64,000 bases of DNA from RUG11198 sp964600615. Lineage in GTDB: Bacteria > Bacillota_I > Bacilli_A > RF39 > UBA660. Of the stretch, positions 18,521 through 27,553 are shown piece after piece. The translations under genes were made by a program, and so were the position numbers. The stretch lies in the NCBI GenBank assembly GCA_964600615.1, contig CAZRJK010000001.1, positions 62,001-126,000 of the forward strand, written 5' to 3'. Each line of letters opens with the position of its first letter. Position 1 is the stretch's first letter. The notes under the pieces were generated by a model, which saw only the letters and a program-made list of their open reading frames with translations, ran no database searches and was not told the origin of the DNA.

Positions 18521-19085
18521 CTTCTTCAACAACTCTCTCTTGAACAGCAACCTCTATAGTATTTTCTAAATCCTCATCTATATCTATATCATTCTTATCA
18601 ATATACTCTAATATTCTATTCTGTTTTCTTAATATCTCTTCCATCTTATCATATAACTTCTCTAAAATAAGTTCACTCTTAATATTAGTCTTAAAATCAT
18701 TAGTACTCTTTAATCTCTCTCTCTTAGCCTCTCTGTTTTGACTCATCATAATAATAGGAGCCTGTATAGCAGCTAAACAAGATAAAACCAAATTAAGTAA
18801 AATAAATGGATAAGGATCAACATCATCAACTATTTTAACATTAATAAACATCCAAGCAAACAAGAAGAATAAAAATCCCAAAATAAATCCCCAAGAACCA
18901 GCAATTCTTGCAATATCATCAGCAAGCTTCTCACCAAAAGTTCTTTCTTCATCCTTATCAACATTAATTGCAATAGGTTCATCAACTAACATCTCTAATA
19001 AATCATCATAATTTTCCTTAGCATCAATACTACCTTGATTTAAAATAATTTTAATTAATTTCTCTTTATTTCTTTTCTTACTCAT
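18501..19085 (-). CDS. DUF1003 membrane protein
   Basis: 194 residues from the Met at 19085, chosen because GGTGAT lies just upstream (the open frame extends to 19136). FGEKLADDIARIAGSWGFI, two membrane segments (FLFFLFAWMFIN and PFILLNLVLSCLAAIQAP) and IIMMSQNREAKRER are the DUF1003 signature. A C-terminal coiled coil follows. Function is unknown in most bacteria; a role in cation transport or membrane complex assembly has been proposed. It converges on the RsiV-like gene. Confidence 0.88.
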   Translation of the reverse strand: MSKKRNKEKLIKIILNQGSIDAKENYDDLLEMLVDEPIAINVDKDEERTFGEKLADDIARIAGSWGFILGFLFFLFAWMFINVKIVDDVDPYPFILLNLVLSCLAAIQAPIIMMSQNREAKRERLKSTNDFKTNIKSELILEKLYDKMEEILRKQNRILEYIDKNDIDIDEDLENTIEVAVQERVVEEEKSTTE

Positions 19086-19180
19086 ACTATCACCATAATA
19101 ATTATACAAGCATATTAAAATTATTTCAATAAACATTTACATTTTATTTAATTTATTATATCCTATATGTAGGTGATAAT

Positions 19181-20698
19181 ATGTATTTATCTAAATCAAA
19201 ATATTGTAAAGCCTACCAATGCAATAAAATGTTATGGCTAGATACCAATATGCCAGAAGTAGGAGAAGAAATAAATAATGATTCAGTACTAGATAATGGT
19301 ACCAAAGTAGGAGAATTAGCTAGAAAACTATTTGGAGAAGATATAAATATTGAATTTAATACCAATTTAAACAAAATGATAGAAGACACAAAAGAAGTAA
19401 TAAATAATAACCAAAAATGTAATATTACCGAAGCCTCATTTAATTATAACAATAACTTCTGTAGTGTTGATATCTTAAAAAAAGACAATGACACATATGA
19501 AATATATGAAGTAAAAAGCTCTACTGCAGTAGATGATATCTATAAAGTAGATGCTTCATATCAATACTATGTATTAACTAAATTAGGATATAAAGTAACT
19601 AAAGTATGTATAGTATATCTAAATAACAAATATATAAGAAAAGGAGAAATAGAATTAAATAAACTATTTAACATAGAAGATATAACGACAATAGCGATAA
19701 ACAATCTAGATACAATAGACAATAAAATAAAAGAAATAAACACTTATATGGAACAAAAAAATATACCCAAAGATGATATAGGTAATCAATGCAAAAAACC
19801 ATATGAATGTCCATATTTTAACTATTGTACCAGAAATCTAGATAAACCAAATATCTTTGATATAAGTGGTATGCACTTTACTAAAAAAATAAAATATTAT
19901 TATCAAGGAATAACATCTTTAAAAGATTTATCTAAAGAAAAATTAAATCCTAAATATTTAGAACAAATAGATTATGAAATAAATAATAAAGAAGACAAAA
20001 TAGAAAAAGAAAAAATAAAAGAATTCCTAGATACCTTATCTTATCCTCTATATTTCTTAGACTTTGAAACATTTCAACAACCAATACCCCTATATGATAA
20101 CATAAGTCCTTATGAACAAATACCTTTCCAGTATTCATTACACTATATAGAAGATAATATCCTAAAACATAAAGAATTCTTAGCAGAACCTAATATAGAT
20201 CCAAGAAGATCTTTAGCAGAATCTCTAGTAAAAGATATACCAGAGAATGTAACAACACTAGCTTATAATATGTCCTTTGAAAAAGGAGTAATAGAAAAAC
20301 TAGCTAAATTATATCCTGATCTATCTAAACACCTAATGAATATTCATAAAAATATTAAAGATTTAGAAACCCCATTTGCTAAAAGACAATACTATACAAA
20401 ACAAATGAAGGGAAGAAGCACTATAAAATTAGTCTTACCAGCACTATTTCCTGGTGACCCATCTCTAGACTACCATAATCTAGAAGGAGTCCATAACGGA
20501 AGTGAAGCTATGAATACCTTTGCTAACCTAGGTAACCTATCTAAAGAAGAACAACAAATAGTAAGAAATAACTTATTAAAATATTGTGAATTAGATACCT
20601 ATGCTATGGTAAAAATATGGGATAAACTAAATAGTATAGTAAATGAAAGAAGTGAATTATATGGAAGTCCAAATAGATATCGAAAGCTTAAGAAATGA
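19181..20698 (+). CDS. RecB/Cas4-like nuclease fused to DEDD exonuclease-like domain (DUF2779)
   Basis: 505 residues. The N-terminal half resembles Cas4/RecB-type PD-(D/E)xK nucleases: early YCKAYQC, EVKSSTAV as the E-x-K motif, and a later CKKPYECPYFNYC cluster that with an N-terminal Cys could hold an Fe-S cluster. The C-terminal DUF2779 part has YFLDFETFQ (DEDD motif I), LAYNMSFEKG and YCELDTYAMVKIW (motif III), an RNase H-fold exonuclease pattern. It probably acts in DNA or RNA processing or repair. No cas genes are adjacent. It ends with TGA. Confidence 0.88.
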   Translation: MYLSKSKYCKAYQCNKMLWLDTNMPEVGEEINNDSVLDNGTKVGELARKLFGEDINIEFNTNLNKMIEDTKEVINNNQKCNITEASFNYNNNFCSVDILKKDNDTYEIYEVKSSTAVDDIYKVDASYQYYVLTKLGYKVTKVCIVYLNNKYIRKGEIELNKLFNIEDITTIAINNLDTIDNKIKEINTYMEQKNIPKDDIGNQCKKPYECPYFNYCTRNLDKPNIFDISGMHFTKKIKYYYQGITSLKDLSKEKLNPKYLEQIDYEINNKEDKIEKEKIKEFLDTLSYPLYFLDFETFQQPIPLYDNISPYEQIPFQYSLHYIEDNILKHKEFLAEPNIDPRRSLAESLVKDIPENVTTLAYNMSFEKGVIEKLAKLYPDLSKHLMNIHKNIKDLETPFAKRQYYTKQMKGRSTIKLVLPALFPGDPSLDYHNLEGVHNGSEAMNTFANLGNLSKEEQQIVRNNLLKYCELDTYAMVKIWDKLNSIVNERSELYGSPNRYRKLKK

Positions 20699-20867
20699 TT
20701 TAAAAAATGAATCCTTAGGAGCCTTCTATGGAGGAGGCTTTGGAGGAGCATTAATAGAATCATTCCAAATAGATAAAGCATCCCCAGAAGAATTAATAAG
20801 AATAGCTAATAAAATGCATATAAATATAGAAGATTATATAATATATCCCAATCAAAGGAGAAGATAA
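20661..20867 (+). CDS. Small conserved-looking protein
   Basis: 68 residues from ATG 20661, which follows GAAGTGA. An upstream ATG at 20643 in the same frame lacks a ribosome site. The gene overlaps the 3' end of the nuclease gene by 38 nt and ends 2 nt before the next start, so it is wedged into an operon. It contains GAFYGGGFGGALIESFQI followed by a helical ASPEELIRIANKMHI segment. Function unknown. Confidence 0.65.
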   Translation: MEVQIDIESLRNDLKNESLGAFYGGGFGGALIESFQIDKASPEELIRIANKMHINIEDYIIYPNQRRR

Positions 20868-20869
20868 AT

Positions 20870-22417
20870 ATGATAAAAAAATTCTTACAAAATATAAAAG
20901 ATGATTTTAAAGATTATATCAAAAATCATCTAGTAACAAACATACTACTACTATTAATAACCATAGTTATAATCATAGTAGATCTAGACAATGCTGAAGA
21001 CTTTATAGCAAGATTACTAACAACACTATTCCTAACAGCAATGTTTACAATTCTAGCAGAATCATATACCAAAGATAATAAAAAAAGATCCATAATCTAT
21101 ATAATAGGATTAATAATAAGTATCTTTCTAAGTAAATGTATATTAAATTCAGAATTAGCTAGATACCTAATAGGAACAGTATTAATATTAGGATTTACTA
21201 TTATATATCTAATAGCTAAAAATTCTAAAGAAACAACCAATAAATTCCTAACTAGTACTTATACCAACCTATTAAAATTTGGAATAATAGGTTCTATCCT
21301 AAACACAGGATTATTATTAATATTAGCCCTAATATCAACATTACTAATAGAAGTAGGAGAAGTAGTATTTGTTAAACTAGAACTAATATTACTAACCCTA
21401 TACTATATACCAGCTCTAATAATATCATTAGAAACAAAAGAAGAAGAAAATAAATTTATCTATATCCTAGTAAACTATGTATCATTACCCCAAATAGCCT
21501 TAGCAACCCTAGTAATATATCTATACCTAATAAAACTATTAGTAACACTAAAATTACCATATACCCAAACATTTGCTACTAATGCTATATTATTATCATT
21601 AGGAATACCAATAGTATTAATGTCTTTATCTTATGACAAAAATAAACTACCATATAAAGTAGCTAGTATATTAAAAAAACTATTTATCCCATTAGTACTA
21701 TTACAAATATTTGCATTATCCCTAAGAATATATGATTACAGCATAACAACATCAAGATACTTTGGAATAATATTACTAATACTAGGAATAATATCCATGA
21801 TATTATTAAATAAAAACAATGGTAATAACTATAAACTAATCCTAATACCATGCATAATACTATCTATAACATCATTTATGATACCATATATAAACATATA
21901 TGAATTACCTAATTATATGCAAATAAATAGATTAAAACAAATACTACCAGAAGGAAAGAATTATAAAGATCTAACCAAAAAAGAACAAGAAACAGTAACA
22001 TCAATCTATTACACGGTATATGAAGATAAATATTACCCAGCTTATTTACCAAAAAAAGAATTAGAAAAACAAATATATAGTGATAATAGATATGATTATA
22101 ATGATTATATAGACGATGAAATATACTATACCAACAAAACAAAAAGAATAGACATATCTAACTATAAAGAAATAGAAAAATATTCTTCATATAACTATAA
22201 AGAATTATCTATAACAGTAAATAAAGTTCAATATGACTTAACAGATTTCTGTAAAGAACTATACACATACTATCAAGAAGATGACAACATATATAATTAC
22301 ATGAAAGATAATAACCCAATAAAATTAGATGATAACACAGATCTATACATAACAAACTTAACACTAGAATATAACAATAAAGACCTATCAATAAGTGGAT
22401 ATATCTTATATAAATAA
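20870..22417 (+). CDS. DUF4153-like multi-pass membrane protein
   Basis: 515 residues. About ten to eleven hydrophobic segments span 20-345, followed by a Tyr/Asp-rich soluble C-terminal part. The layout (a DLDNAEDF motif after the first segment, many short loops, a C-terminal outer domain) fits DUF4153 proteins of Bacillota, which are uncharacterised. AAAGGAGA precedes the ATG. Family assignment is by overall pattern, so moderate confidence. Confidence 0.65.
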   Translation: MIKKFLQNIKDDFKDYIKNHLVTNILLLLITIVIIIVDLDNAEDFIARLLTTLFLTAMFTILAESYTKDNKKRSIIYIIGLIISIFLSKCILNSELARYLIGTVLILGFTIIYLIAKNSKETTNKFLTSTYTNLLKFGIIGSILNTGLLLILALISTLLIEVGEVVFVKLELILLTLYYIPALIISLETKEEENKFIYILVNYVSLPQIALATLVIYLYLIKLLVTLKLPYTQTFATNAILLSLGIPIVLMSLSYDKNKLPYKVASILKKLFIPLVLLQIFALSLRIYDYSITTSRYFGIILLILGIISMILLNKNNGNNYKLILIPCIILSITSFMIPYINIYELPNYMQINRLKQILPEGKNYKDLTKKEQETVTSIYYTVYEDKYYPAYLPKKELEKQIYSDNRYDYNDYIDDEIYYTNKTKRIDISNYKEIEKYSSYNYKELSITVNKVQYDLTDFCKELYTYYQEDDNIYNYMKDNNPIKLDDNTDLYITNLTLEYNNKDLSISGYILYK

Positions 22418-22446
22418 AATACTATCTTACGATAGTATTTTTTTTT
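22416..22446. terminator. Bidirectional terminator
   Basis: AAAATACTATC / GATAGTATTTT stem (22416-22426 with 22431-22441), loop TTAC, between convergent genes; the minus-strand gene ends inside it. Confidence 0.85.
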
Positions 22447-23149
22447 TAACTATTCTTTTCTTCATATTATTCTCTATAAACCATCTCATGGTATTAAATC
22501 TCTCCAAATAATTATCTTTATATAATAATTCCTTATTAATATCTATCTCAGTCTCTCTTATTAACTTAACTAACATATCATAATCTAATAAAGAATACAT
22601 ATCATAAAATAATTCTATATCCTTATCAGAAAAAGAATTAAAAATATTATATATCTCTAGTTTACTATCTTTATATGTATTATTATCTAAAGAAGTAAAA
22701 TAAGACTTATAATCAATAAAACTCAAATCATTATCCAATAAATAAATATTAACATCCTTATCATTAATAAAAAAACCCCAATTACTATTACTACGATCAA
22801 TATTTAATATCATCAAATCCATATAATACATCTTTAAAATATCATTAAATAAATACTCATAATTATTTGGAAATCTATTCCTAATAAAATCCCTAATATC
22901 ATCTAAATTAGATGATATTAAACCCATATCCTCTGCTGTAATAAAAGTACCATCACTATTCAAATCCTTACTAATATAATAATCCTTATCATTAACCCTA
23001 ATAGGAATATAATGAACATGATTAAGATAAAACAAATCCATTATCTTTTCCACTAATATTTCTACATAAGCATCATTACGCTTAAAAAAATATTTATAAC
23101 CATCTATATAAATACTACCCTTATCATCATTAATTAATTCATTAAACAT
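22427..23149 (-). CDS. HipA/PI3K-fold-like kinase domain protein
   Basis: 240 residues. The N-terminus gives a beta-hairpin with YFFKR (possible ATP-binding Lys). LMILNIDRSNSNWGFFIND is a catalytic-loop pattern (D-R-x4-N), and IYLLDNDLSF supplies the metal-binding Asp. These match HipA-C and related kinase-fold proteins, although the usual His after DR is Ser here. There is no HipB-like partner. It may phosphorylate a protein or small molecule; the assignment is from motifs only. It has a GGTGAT-type ribosome site. Confidence 0.55.
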   Translation of the reverse strand: MFNELINDDKGSIYIDGYKYFFKRNDAYVEILVEKIMDLFYLNHVHYIPIRVNDKDYYISKDLNSDGTFITAEDMGLISSNLDDIRDFIRNRFPNNYEYLFNDILKMYYMDLMILNIDRSNSNWGFFINDKDVNIYLLDNDLSFIDYKSYFTSLDNNTYKDSKLEIYNIFNSFSDKDIELFYDMYSLLDYDMLVKLIRETEIDINKELLYKDNYLERFNTMRWFIENNMKKRIVKKKILS

Positions 23150-23209
23150 AATATCACCAAAACCAATACAACATATTATAACAGATAATAAATAAAACTT
23201 CTACAAATA

Positions 23210-23218
23210 TGTTATAAT
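23210..23218 (+). promoter_or_regulatory. Extended -10 of phosphoesterase gene
   Basis: TGTTATAAT at 23210-23218, followed by GTAGGTGAT and the ATG at 23237. Confidence 0.55.
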
Positions 23219-23236
23219 TAAAAAGTAGGTGATATT

Positions 23237-23929
23237 ATGATATACATAACAGGAGATATGCATAGAGACTTTACTAGATTATATAATCTAGAAATAAATA
23301 ATGAAGATATGATAATAATACTAGGAGATTTAAGCCTAAATTATTATCTAGATAGACAAGATATAATGTATAAAAAACTATTAAATAGCCTAGACTATAA
23401 AATATTTACAATAAGAGGAAATCATGAAGAAAGACCAGAAAACATAAAAACATATAAAGAAGAAAATATGTTTAATGGAAAAGTATATATAGAAAAAGAA
23501 TATCCCAATCTAATATTTGCTAAAGATGGAGAAATATATAACATAGATAACAATAGTATCCTAGTAATAGGCGGAGCCTATTCTGTAGATAAAGATTATA
23601 GAATAAAAAATAATTATACCTGGTTTAAAGATGAACAACTAACTAAAGAAGAAATGAATAATATCTATAACAAAATAAAAGGAAAACACTTTGATATAGT
23701 ATTAACCCATACTTCTCCCTATAAATATGAACCAACAGAAGTATTTGTACCAGGAATAGATGAATCTAAAGTAGATAGAACTATGGAATACTTCTTAGAT
23801 AAAGTAGAAGAGAATATAGATTATAACAAATGGTATTGTGGACATTTCCACACAGAAAAACAAATAGATAACGTAGAATTCATGTATAAAAACATAAAAG
23901 TATTAAGTAAAAAAAGAATAAAAAAATAA
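23237..23929 (+). CDS. Calcineurin-like metallophosphoesterase
   Basis: 230 residues. Metal-binding motifs in order: ITGDMHRDF, ILGDLSLNY, IRGNHEERP, VLTHTSPY and CGHFHTEKQ. This is a complete single-domain di-metal phosphoesterase, probably cytoplasmic. The last 143 nt of this gene are repeated directly at 25012-25154, after one inserted gene. The substrate is unknown. Confidence 0.92.
   Translation: MIYITGDMHRDFTRLYNLEINNEDMIIILGDLSLNYYLDRQDIMYKKLLNSLDYKIFTIRGNHEERPENIKTYKEENMFNGKVYIEKEYPNLIFAKDGEIYNIDNNSILVIGGAYSVDKDYRIKNNYTWFKDEQLTKEEMNNIYNKIKGKHFDIVLTHTSPYKYEPTEVFVPGIDESKVDRTMEYFLDKVEENIDYNKWYCGHFHTEKQIDNVEFMYKNIKVLSKKRIKK
23785..23927 (+). repeat. Direct repeat copy 1 (phosphoesterase gene tail)
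   Basis: The sequence encoding the last roughly 47 residues of the phosphoesterase. It recurs at 25012-25154 with few changes, mostly silent or at the very end. Confidence 0.93.
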
Positions 23930-23936
23930 AATAATA

Positions 23937-23945
23937 TGATATAAT
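23937..23945 (+). promoter_or_regulatory. Extended -10 of inserted gene
   Basis: TGATATAAT just after the phosphoesterase stop, followed by AGGAGGG and the ATG at 23974. It gives the inserted gene its own promoter. Confidence 0.5.
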
Positions 23946-23973
23946 ACATTTGAACTTTAGGAGGGTTTTGTAT

Positions 23974-24984
23974 ATGGAAAAACAATTTATTAGTGAAATA
24001 GAATTTAAAAACTTATTAAAAAAAATAAGATATGGAGTTAAAAATATAGATGAAGCAATAGAAATTTATGATTATTTAAAAGATAAAAAAACAGAAGATA
24101 GCTTCTTTGATAGAGAAACAAGAACTATTGAAAATCCCCATTTTGAATTTCTTAGAACTATATTTAATAGAACTGAATCAGATTATGCAGGTGGTTTTAC
24201 TGAAGAAGATGAAGAGTTTTTAAAATCAGATTACTTATCAGAAGAACTAAAAAAAGAAATAAATAATAAATTAAAAAATAATTCTAAAGAATTAACAGAA
24301 CTACTTAATAGTGAAAAACAAATAAATGATTTTTCAAAAGAAGAAATAAATAAAATAATGAAATTATTAATTACTATTAGTAATCCCTTACCTGATAAAG
24401 AAAGATATGATTATGGAGCACTTTGTTATACATTAGAAACATATTTATTTGTATTAGACGGTAAAGGACCAATAGAATATATAAAAGAAGAATATGGCAA
24501 AGAATTACCAAAAGCAATACTTGATAAATCTAATCTTTCTAGTAGAGCATCTTATTACTCTGGATATGGTGTAGATACAACCTTATTAGGAGAAAGACAT
24601 TTATTCTCTATATATAAAAAATTTGTAAAGTATTATCCTGATAAAACAGAAGAATTTGTCAAATTAGTTGATTCTATTCCCAAACTAACACCAACTGAAT
24701 TCATAAACAATTATTTCTTATTTGTAGAAAATGGATTTAACAGTGATTTCCAAAATAAAGAAGGTAATATATCAGTTGACGGTTTACATGGACAAGCAAG
24801 AGATCTAGTTGGAGCAGTATCAATATTTTCTTTATTTAATAAAGAACAAAGTGATTTAGATAGATATTTTGAATCACGTGCAGAAGCTTCAATAAGAAAA
24901 GAATTTAAAGAAAAAATAGAACAATTCAAAAACAATCAAGAACAAACAAAAGTAAAAGTATTAAATAAAAGTATAAAGCATTAA
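23974..24984 (+). CDS. Unrecognised 336-residue protein in a repeat-flanked cassette
   Basis: Start at ATG 23974 after AGGAGGG; the open frame reaches back to a TTG at 23950 before that site. Mostly alpha-helical, acidic and lysine-rich, without signal peptide or membrane segment. Notable stretches are NPHFEFLRTIFNRTESDYAGG, YGALCYTLETYLFVLDGKGP and a central SVDGLHGQARDLVGAVSIFSLF. No catalytic motif was recognised. The gene lies between two copies of the phosphoesterase gene tail. Confidence 0.75.
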   Translation: MEKQFISEIEFKNLLKKIRYGVKNIDEAIEIYDYLKDKKTEDSFFDRETRTIENPHFEFLRTIFNRTESDYAGGFTEEDEEFLKSDYLSEELKKEINNKLKNNSKELTELLNSEKQINDFSKEEINKIMKLLITISNPLPDKERYDYGALCYTLETYLFVLDGKGPIEYIKEEYGKELPKAILDKSNLSSRASYYSGYGVDTTLLGERHLFSIYKKFVKYYPDKTEEFVKLVDSIPKLTPTEFINNYFLFVENGFNSDFQNKEGNISVDGLHGQARDLVGAVSIFSLFNKEQSDLDRYFESRAEASIRKEFKEKIEQFKNNQEQTKVKVLNKSIKH

Positions 24985-25011
24985 CTAAATTAAATATTTC
25001 AATTATAAAAA

Positions 25012-25154
25012 GGAATACTTCTTAGATAAAGTAGAAGAGAATATAGATTATAACAAATGGTATTGTGGACATTTCCACACAGAAAAACAAATAGATAACC
25101 TAGAATTCATGTATAAAAACATAAAAGTACTAAGTAAGAAAAGAATAAGGAGAT
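25012..25154 (+). pseudogene. Phosphoesterase 3' fragment (direct repeat copy 2)
   Basis: Open fragment matching the last roughly 47 residues of the gene at 23237-23929, from EYFLDKVEENI through CGHFHTEKQ to the stop. It has no start codon. Differences are a Val to Leu change, silent third-base changes and a changed end (KRIRR) that supplies AAGGAGAT for the next gene. It may be the ancestral gene end, left behind when new DNA integrated. Confidence 0.88.
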
Positions 25155-25158
25155 AAAT

Positions 25159-27477
25159 ATGAATAAAGTAGAAATAACAGAATTATTAAAAATGATAGCT
25201 AACAATTCTAAAATAAAAGAAGAAGAATTATCGGGAATAAATGAATTTAAAAAATTATATGACACTATTAATCAATATGAAAAACAAAACAAAACATATG
25301 AAGAAATAATGCAAAGTAACAATAGTAGATTAGAATTCTTAATACATGCAGTAGATATTGCACTAAAATCAAAAGCTATTGATAAGAATACATCAGAATT
25401 AATATTAAATATGTATGAAAATATATATAAATATTTATTTGAAAATAGTGAATTAGAAGAAATAAGAATACCAAATGATATGAAATCAAGATTAAAAGAC
25501 AATATGATTTTACCAAATCCATTCGAATTATTATTTGCTTTAACCTTAATTCAAGAAAATAAAAGAATATTTGAAAAATATTTTAATGGCAAGGAATTAT
25601 CTCAAACAATTACACAAGGATTACATACTAACATCAAAGAAGTATTAGAAATAAAAAAAGAAAATGTTGGCCATTTACTAGGCCTTACAAATGATGATGC
25701 GTTACAAAACTTTTATAGAAAAACAATAATAAATAGAATGATCAAAAAAATATGTAATGAAATAGGAATAGAAGAAAAAGATATAGAATCATCAGAAAAA
25801 TTCAAAGAAATATTTAAAGAAATATTTAAATTAGATTACAGCAAAGAAAACAAAAATAAATTAATTTCTTTTGGAAACAGAAAAAATAAAGATAGTAGTG
25901 ATATATCAGAAGAAGAAAAAATAGCACTTGAAGAAACCTATGAATTAATACCAAAAGAACAAATAGTAGATTTCTATGCCAATAATCAAAACATTAATGA
26001 ATTGATAAAAGAAAATAACGAAGTAAATGATTTTGTATATGAATATATAAAAAAAATGATAGATTATATAATAAAGCAAGGAAAAAAAGCAGACAAAAAT
26101 ATATTAAAAGAAACACTTAATGATAACGAAGTAAACGAAATACTAAATAACAACTCAAATCAAAATAATGTTAGAAAATTAATAAATAAATATATAAATA
26201 AAACAAACCTAAATATTACAGATAATAAAGAATTTCAAACAGAATTTCAAAAAAAATTTGGATATCCCTTCCCATTAATTCAATATAATGAATTAGTATC
26301 AAAAAATATTAGTTTCTATAATTTTTCTTTATTTAAGAATTTAAATAAAATAATTGTTGATTACCACAATTCTGGAAGCTTAGTAGGAGCAGATATTTTC
26401 CTAGTATCATATGCTAAAGAAAAGTACAAAAAATTTAAAGAAACAGTAACAGAAAAAATCAAAATAATAAAAGAAAAATATAGCAAAGTAGCCTTTAAAG
26501 AAGAAAATATTGAAGGACTAGAAAAAGAATATCTAAATAAACTAAAATCATTATTAATGTTTCCCCCAAGTACAAGATATTATCTTAGATTTGGATTCTC
26601 AACACCAATACCAAAAGATAAAGATGATCCATATAGCTTGTCAGAATTAAATGATTCAGAATTAAAACAAAAAAAAGAAAGAGCACAAATAGCACCAGAA
26701 GAAAACAAGGAATTATTAGAAGCCATAAATAAGGAATTAAGAAGAAGATTAGAAAACAAAAATAGAGTTGATAGTGAAAAAAAGATAAAAGAAGATATTC
26801 AAAAACAACTAGAAAAAGAAGAAGTTATCTCACTAATAGGATTTGGAACCACAGATGAAGAAAAAGAAAGAATATCAAAATTTATTGATACAGGCATTTC
26901 ACCATTTGAACACCACCATCGCTGTAAAACAAACATGTCTGCCAATTTTCAAGACTATGAAACAGATTATTTAAAAAACGGAATAGAATATGATGTAGAT
27001 ATGATAGAATCATCAATTGACGATTTAGACACTAAAGATGGTATAACAATAGACAGCACACAATCAAAACCTAAAATAGAACAAAAAAGAATTTTAAAAA
27101 TAGTTAAACCATTAGAAATATTAAATAATTATATTGATTTATTAAATGACTATAAAAATAAAAAAGATATAGATTATATTGAGAAACTAAAATGCGAATT
27201 ATATCTAACAAAAGAAATAAAGAAATTAAACGAACTATATTTAAAAATAAAAGAAAATCAAACAAGAGTTCTAAATTATAAATTAAATAAATTAAACTCT
27301 AATATAAAAAATTTAAAACAAATAAAAAAAGAATTAAAAATAGCCAATAAAGAATATATAAAATTGCTAAAATACAATAAAATTATTACAGAATATTTAA
27401 AAGAATATGAGAAAATAATTTTAAATAATAATGATATAATATATAATGAAGAAAAAGATAACAAAAAACTACGCTAA
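25159..27477 (+). CDS. Unrecognised 772-residue helical protein
   Basis: Start at 25159 with AAGGAGATAAAT directly upstream, formed by the tail of the phosphoesterase fragment. The protein is soluble and strongly charged, with long coiled-coil stretches (about 530-580 and 660-765). A short motif FEHHHRCKTNMSANF near residues 575-590 stands out. No family was recognised. Together with the 289-residue gene downstream it forms a patch of lineage-specific genes next to the integrative element. Confidence 0.75.
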   Translation: MNKVEITELLKMIANNSKIKEEELSGINEFKKLYDTINQYEKQNKTYEEIMQSNNSRLEFLIHAVDIALKSKAIDKNTSELILNMYENIYKYLFENSELEEIRIPNDMKSRLKDNMILPNPFELLFALTLIQENKRIFEKYFNGKELSQTITQGLHTNIKEVLEIKKENVGHLLGLTNDDALQNFYRKTIINRMIKKICNEIGIEEKDIESSEKFKEIFKEIFKLDYSKENKNKLISFGNRKNKDSSDISEEEKIALEETYELIPKEQIVDFYANNQNINELIKENNEVNDFVYEYIKKMIDYIIKQGKKADKNILKETLNDNEVNEILNNNSNQNNVRKLINKYINKTNLNITDNKEFQTEFQKKFGYPFPLIQYNELVSKNISFYNFSLFKNLNKIIVDYHNSGSLVGADIFLVSYAKEKYKKFKETVTEKIKIIKEKYSKVAFKEENIEGLEKEYLNKLKSLLMFPPSTRYYLRFGFSTPIPKDKDDPYSLSELNDSELKQKKERAQIAPEENKELLEAINKELRRRLENKNRVDSEKKIKEDIQKQLEKEEVISLIGFGTTDEEKERISKFIDTGISPFEHHHRCKTNMSANFQDYETDYLKNGIEYDVDMIESSIDDLDTKDGITIDSTQSKPKIEQKRILKIVKPLEILNNYIDLLNDYKNKKDIDYIEKLKCELYLTKEIKKLNELYLKIKENQTRVLNYKLNKLNSNIKNLKQIKKELKIANKEYIKLLKYNKIITEYLKEYEKIILNNNDIIYNEEKDNKKLR

Positions 27478-27500
27478 AAAATAATATTTATTATTATCTT

Positions 27501-27529
27501 TTGACAAATATAATAAAACAAATTATAAT
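27501..27529 (+). promoter_or_regulatory. Full-consensus sigma-A promoter
   Basis: TTGACA (27501-27506), 17-nt spacer, TATAAT (27524-27529), then TTGAGGTGAT ahead of the ATG at 27554. Confidence 0.85.
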
Positions 27530-27553
27530 ATACACCTCGGTTGAGGTGATTAC

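Noticed and set aside
27481..27500. AATAATA/TATTATT hairpin as terminator of the 772-residue gene
   Set aside because: All A-T stem with a 2-nt loop and only a short T run; too weak to call.
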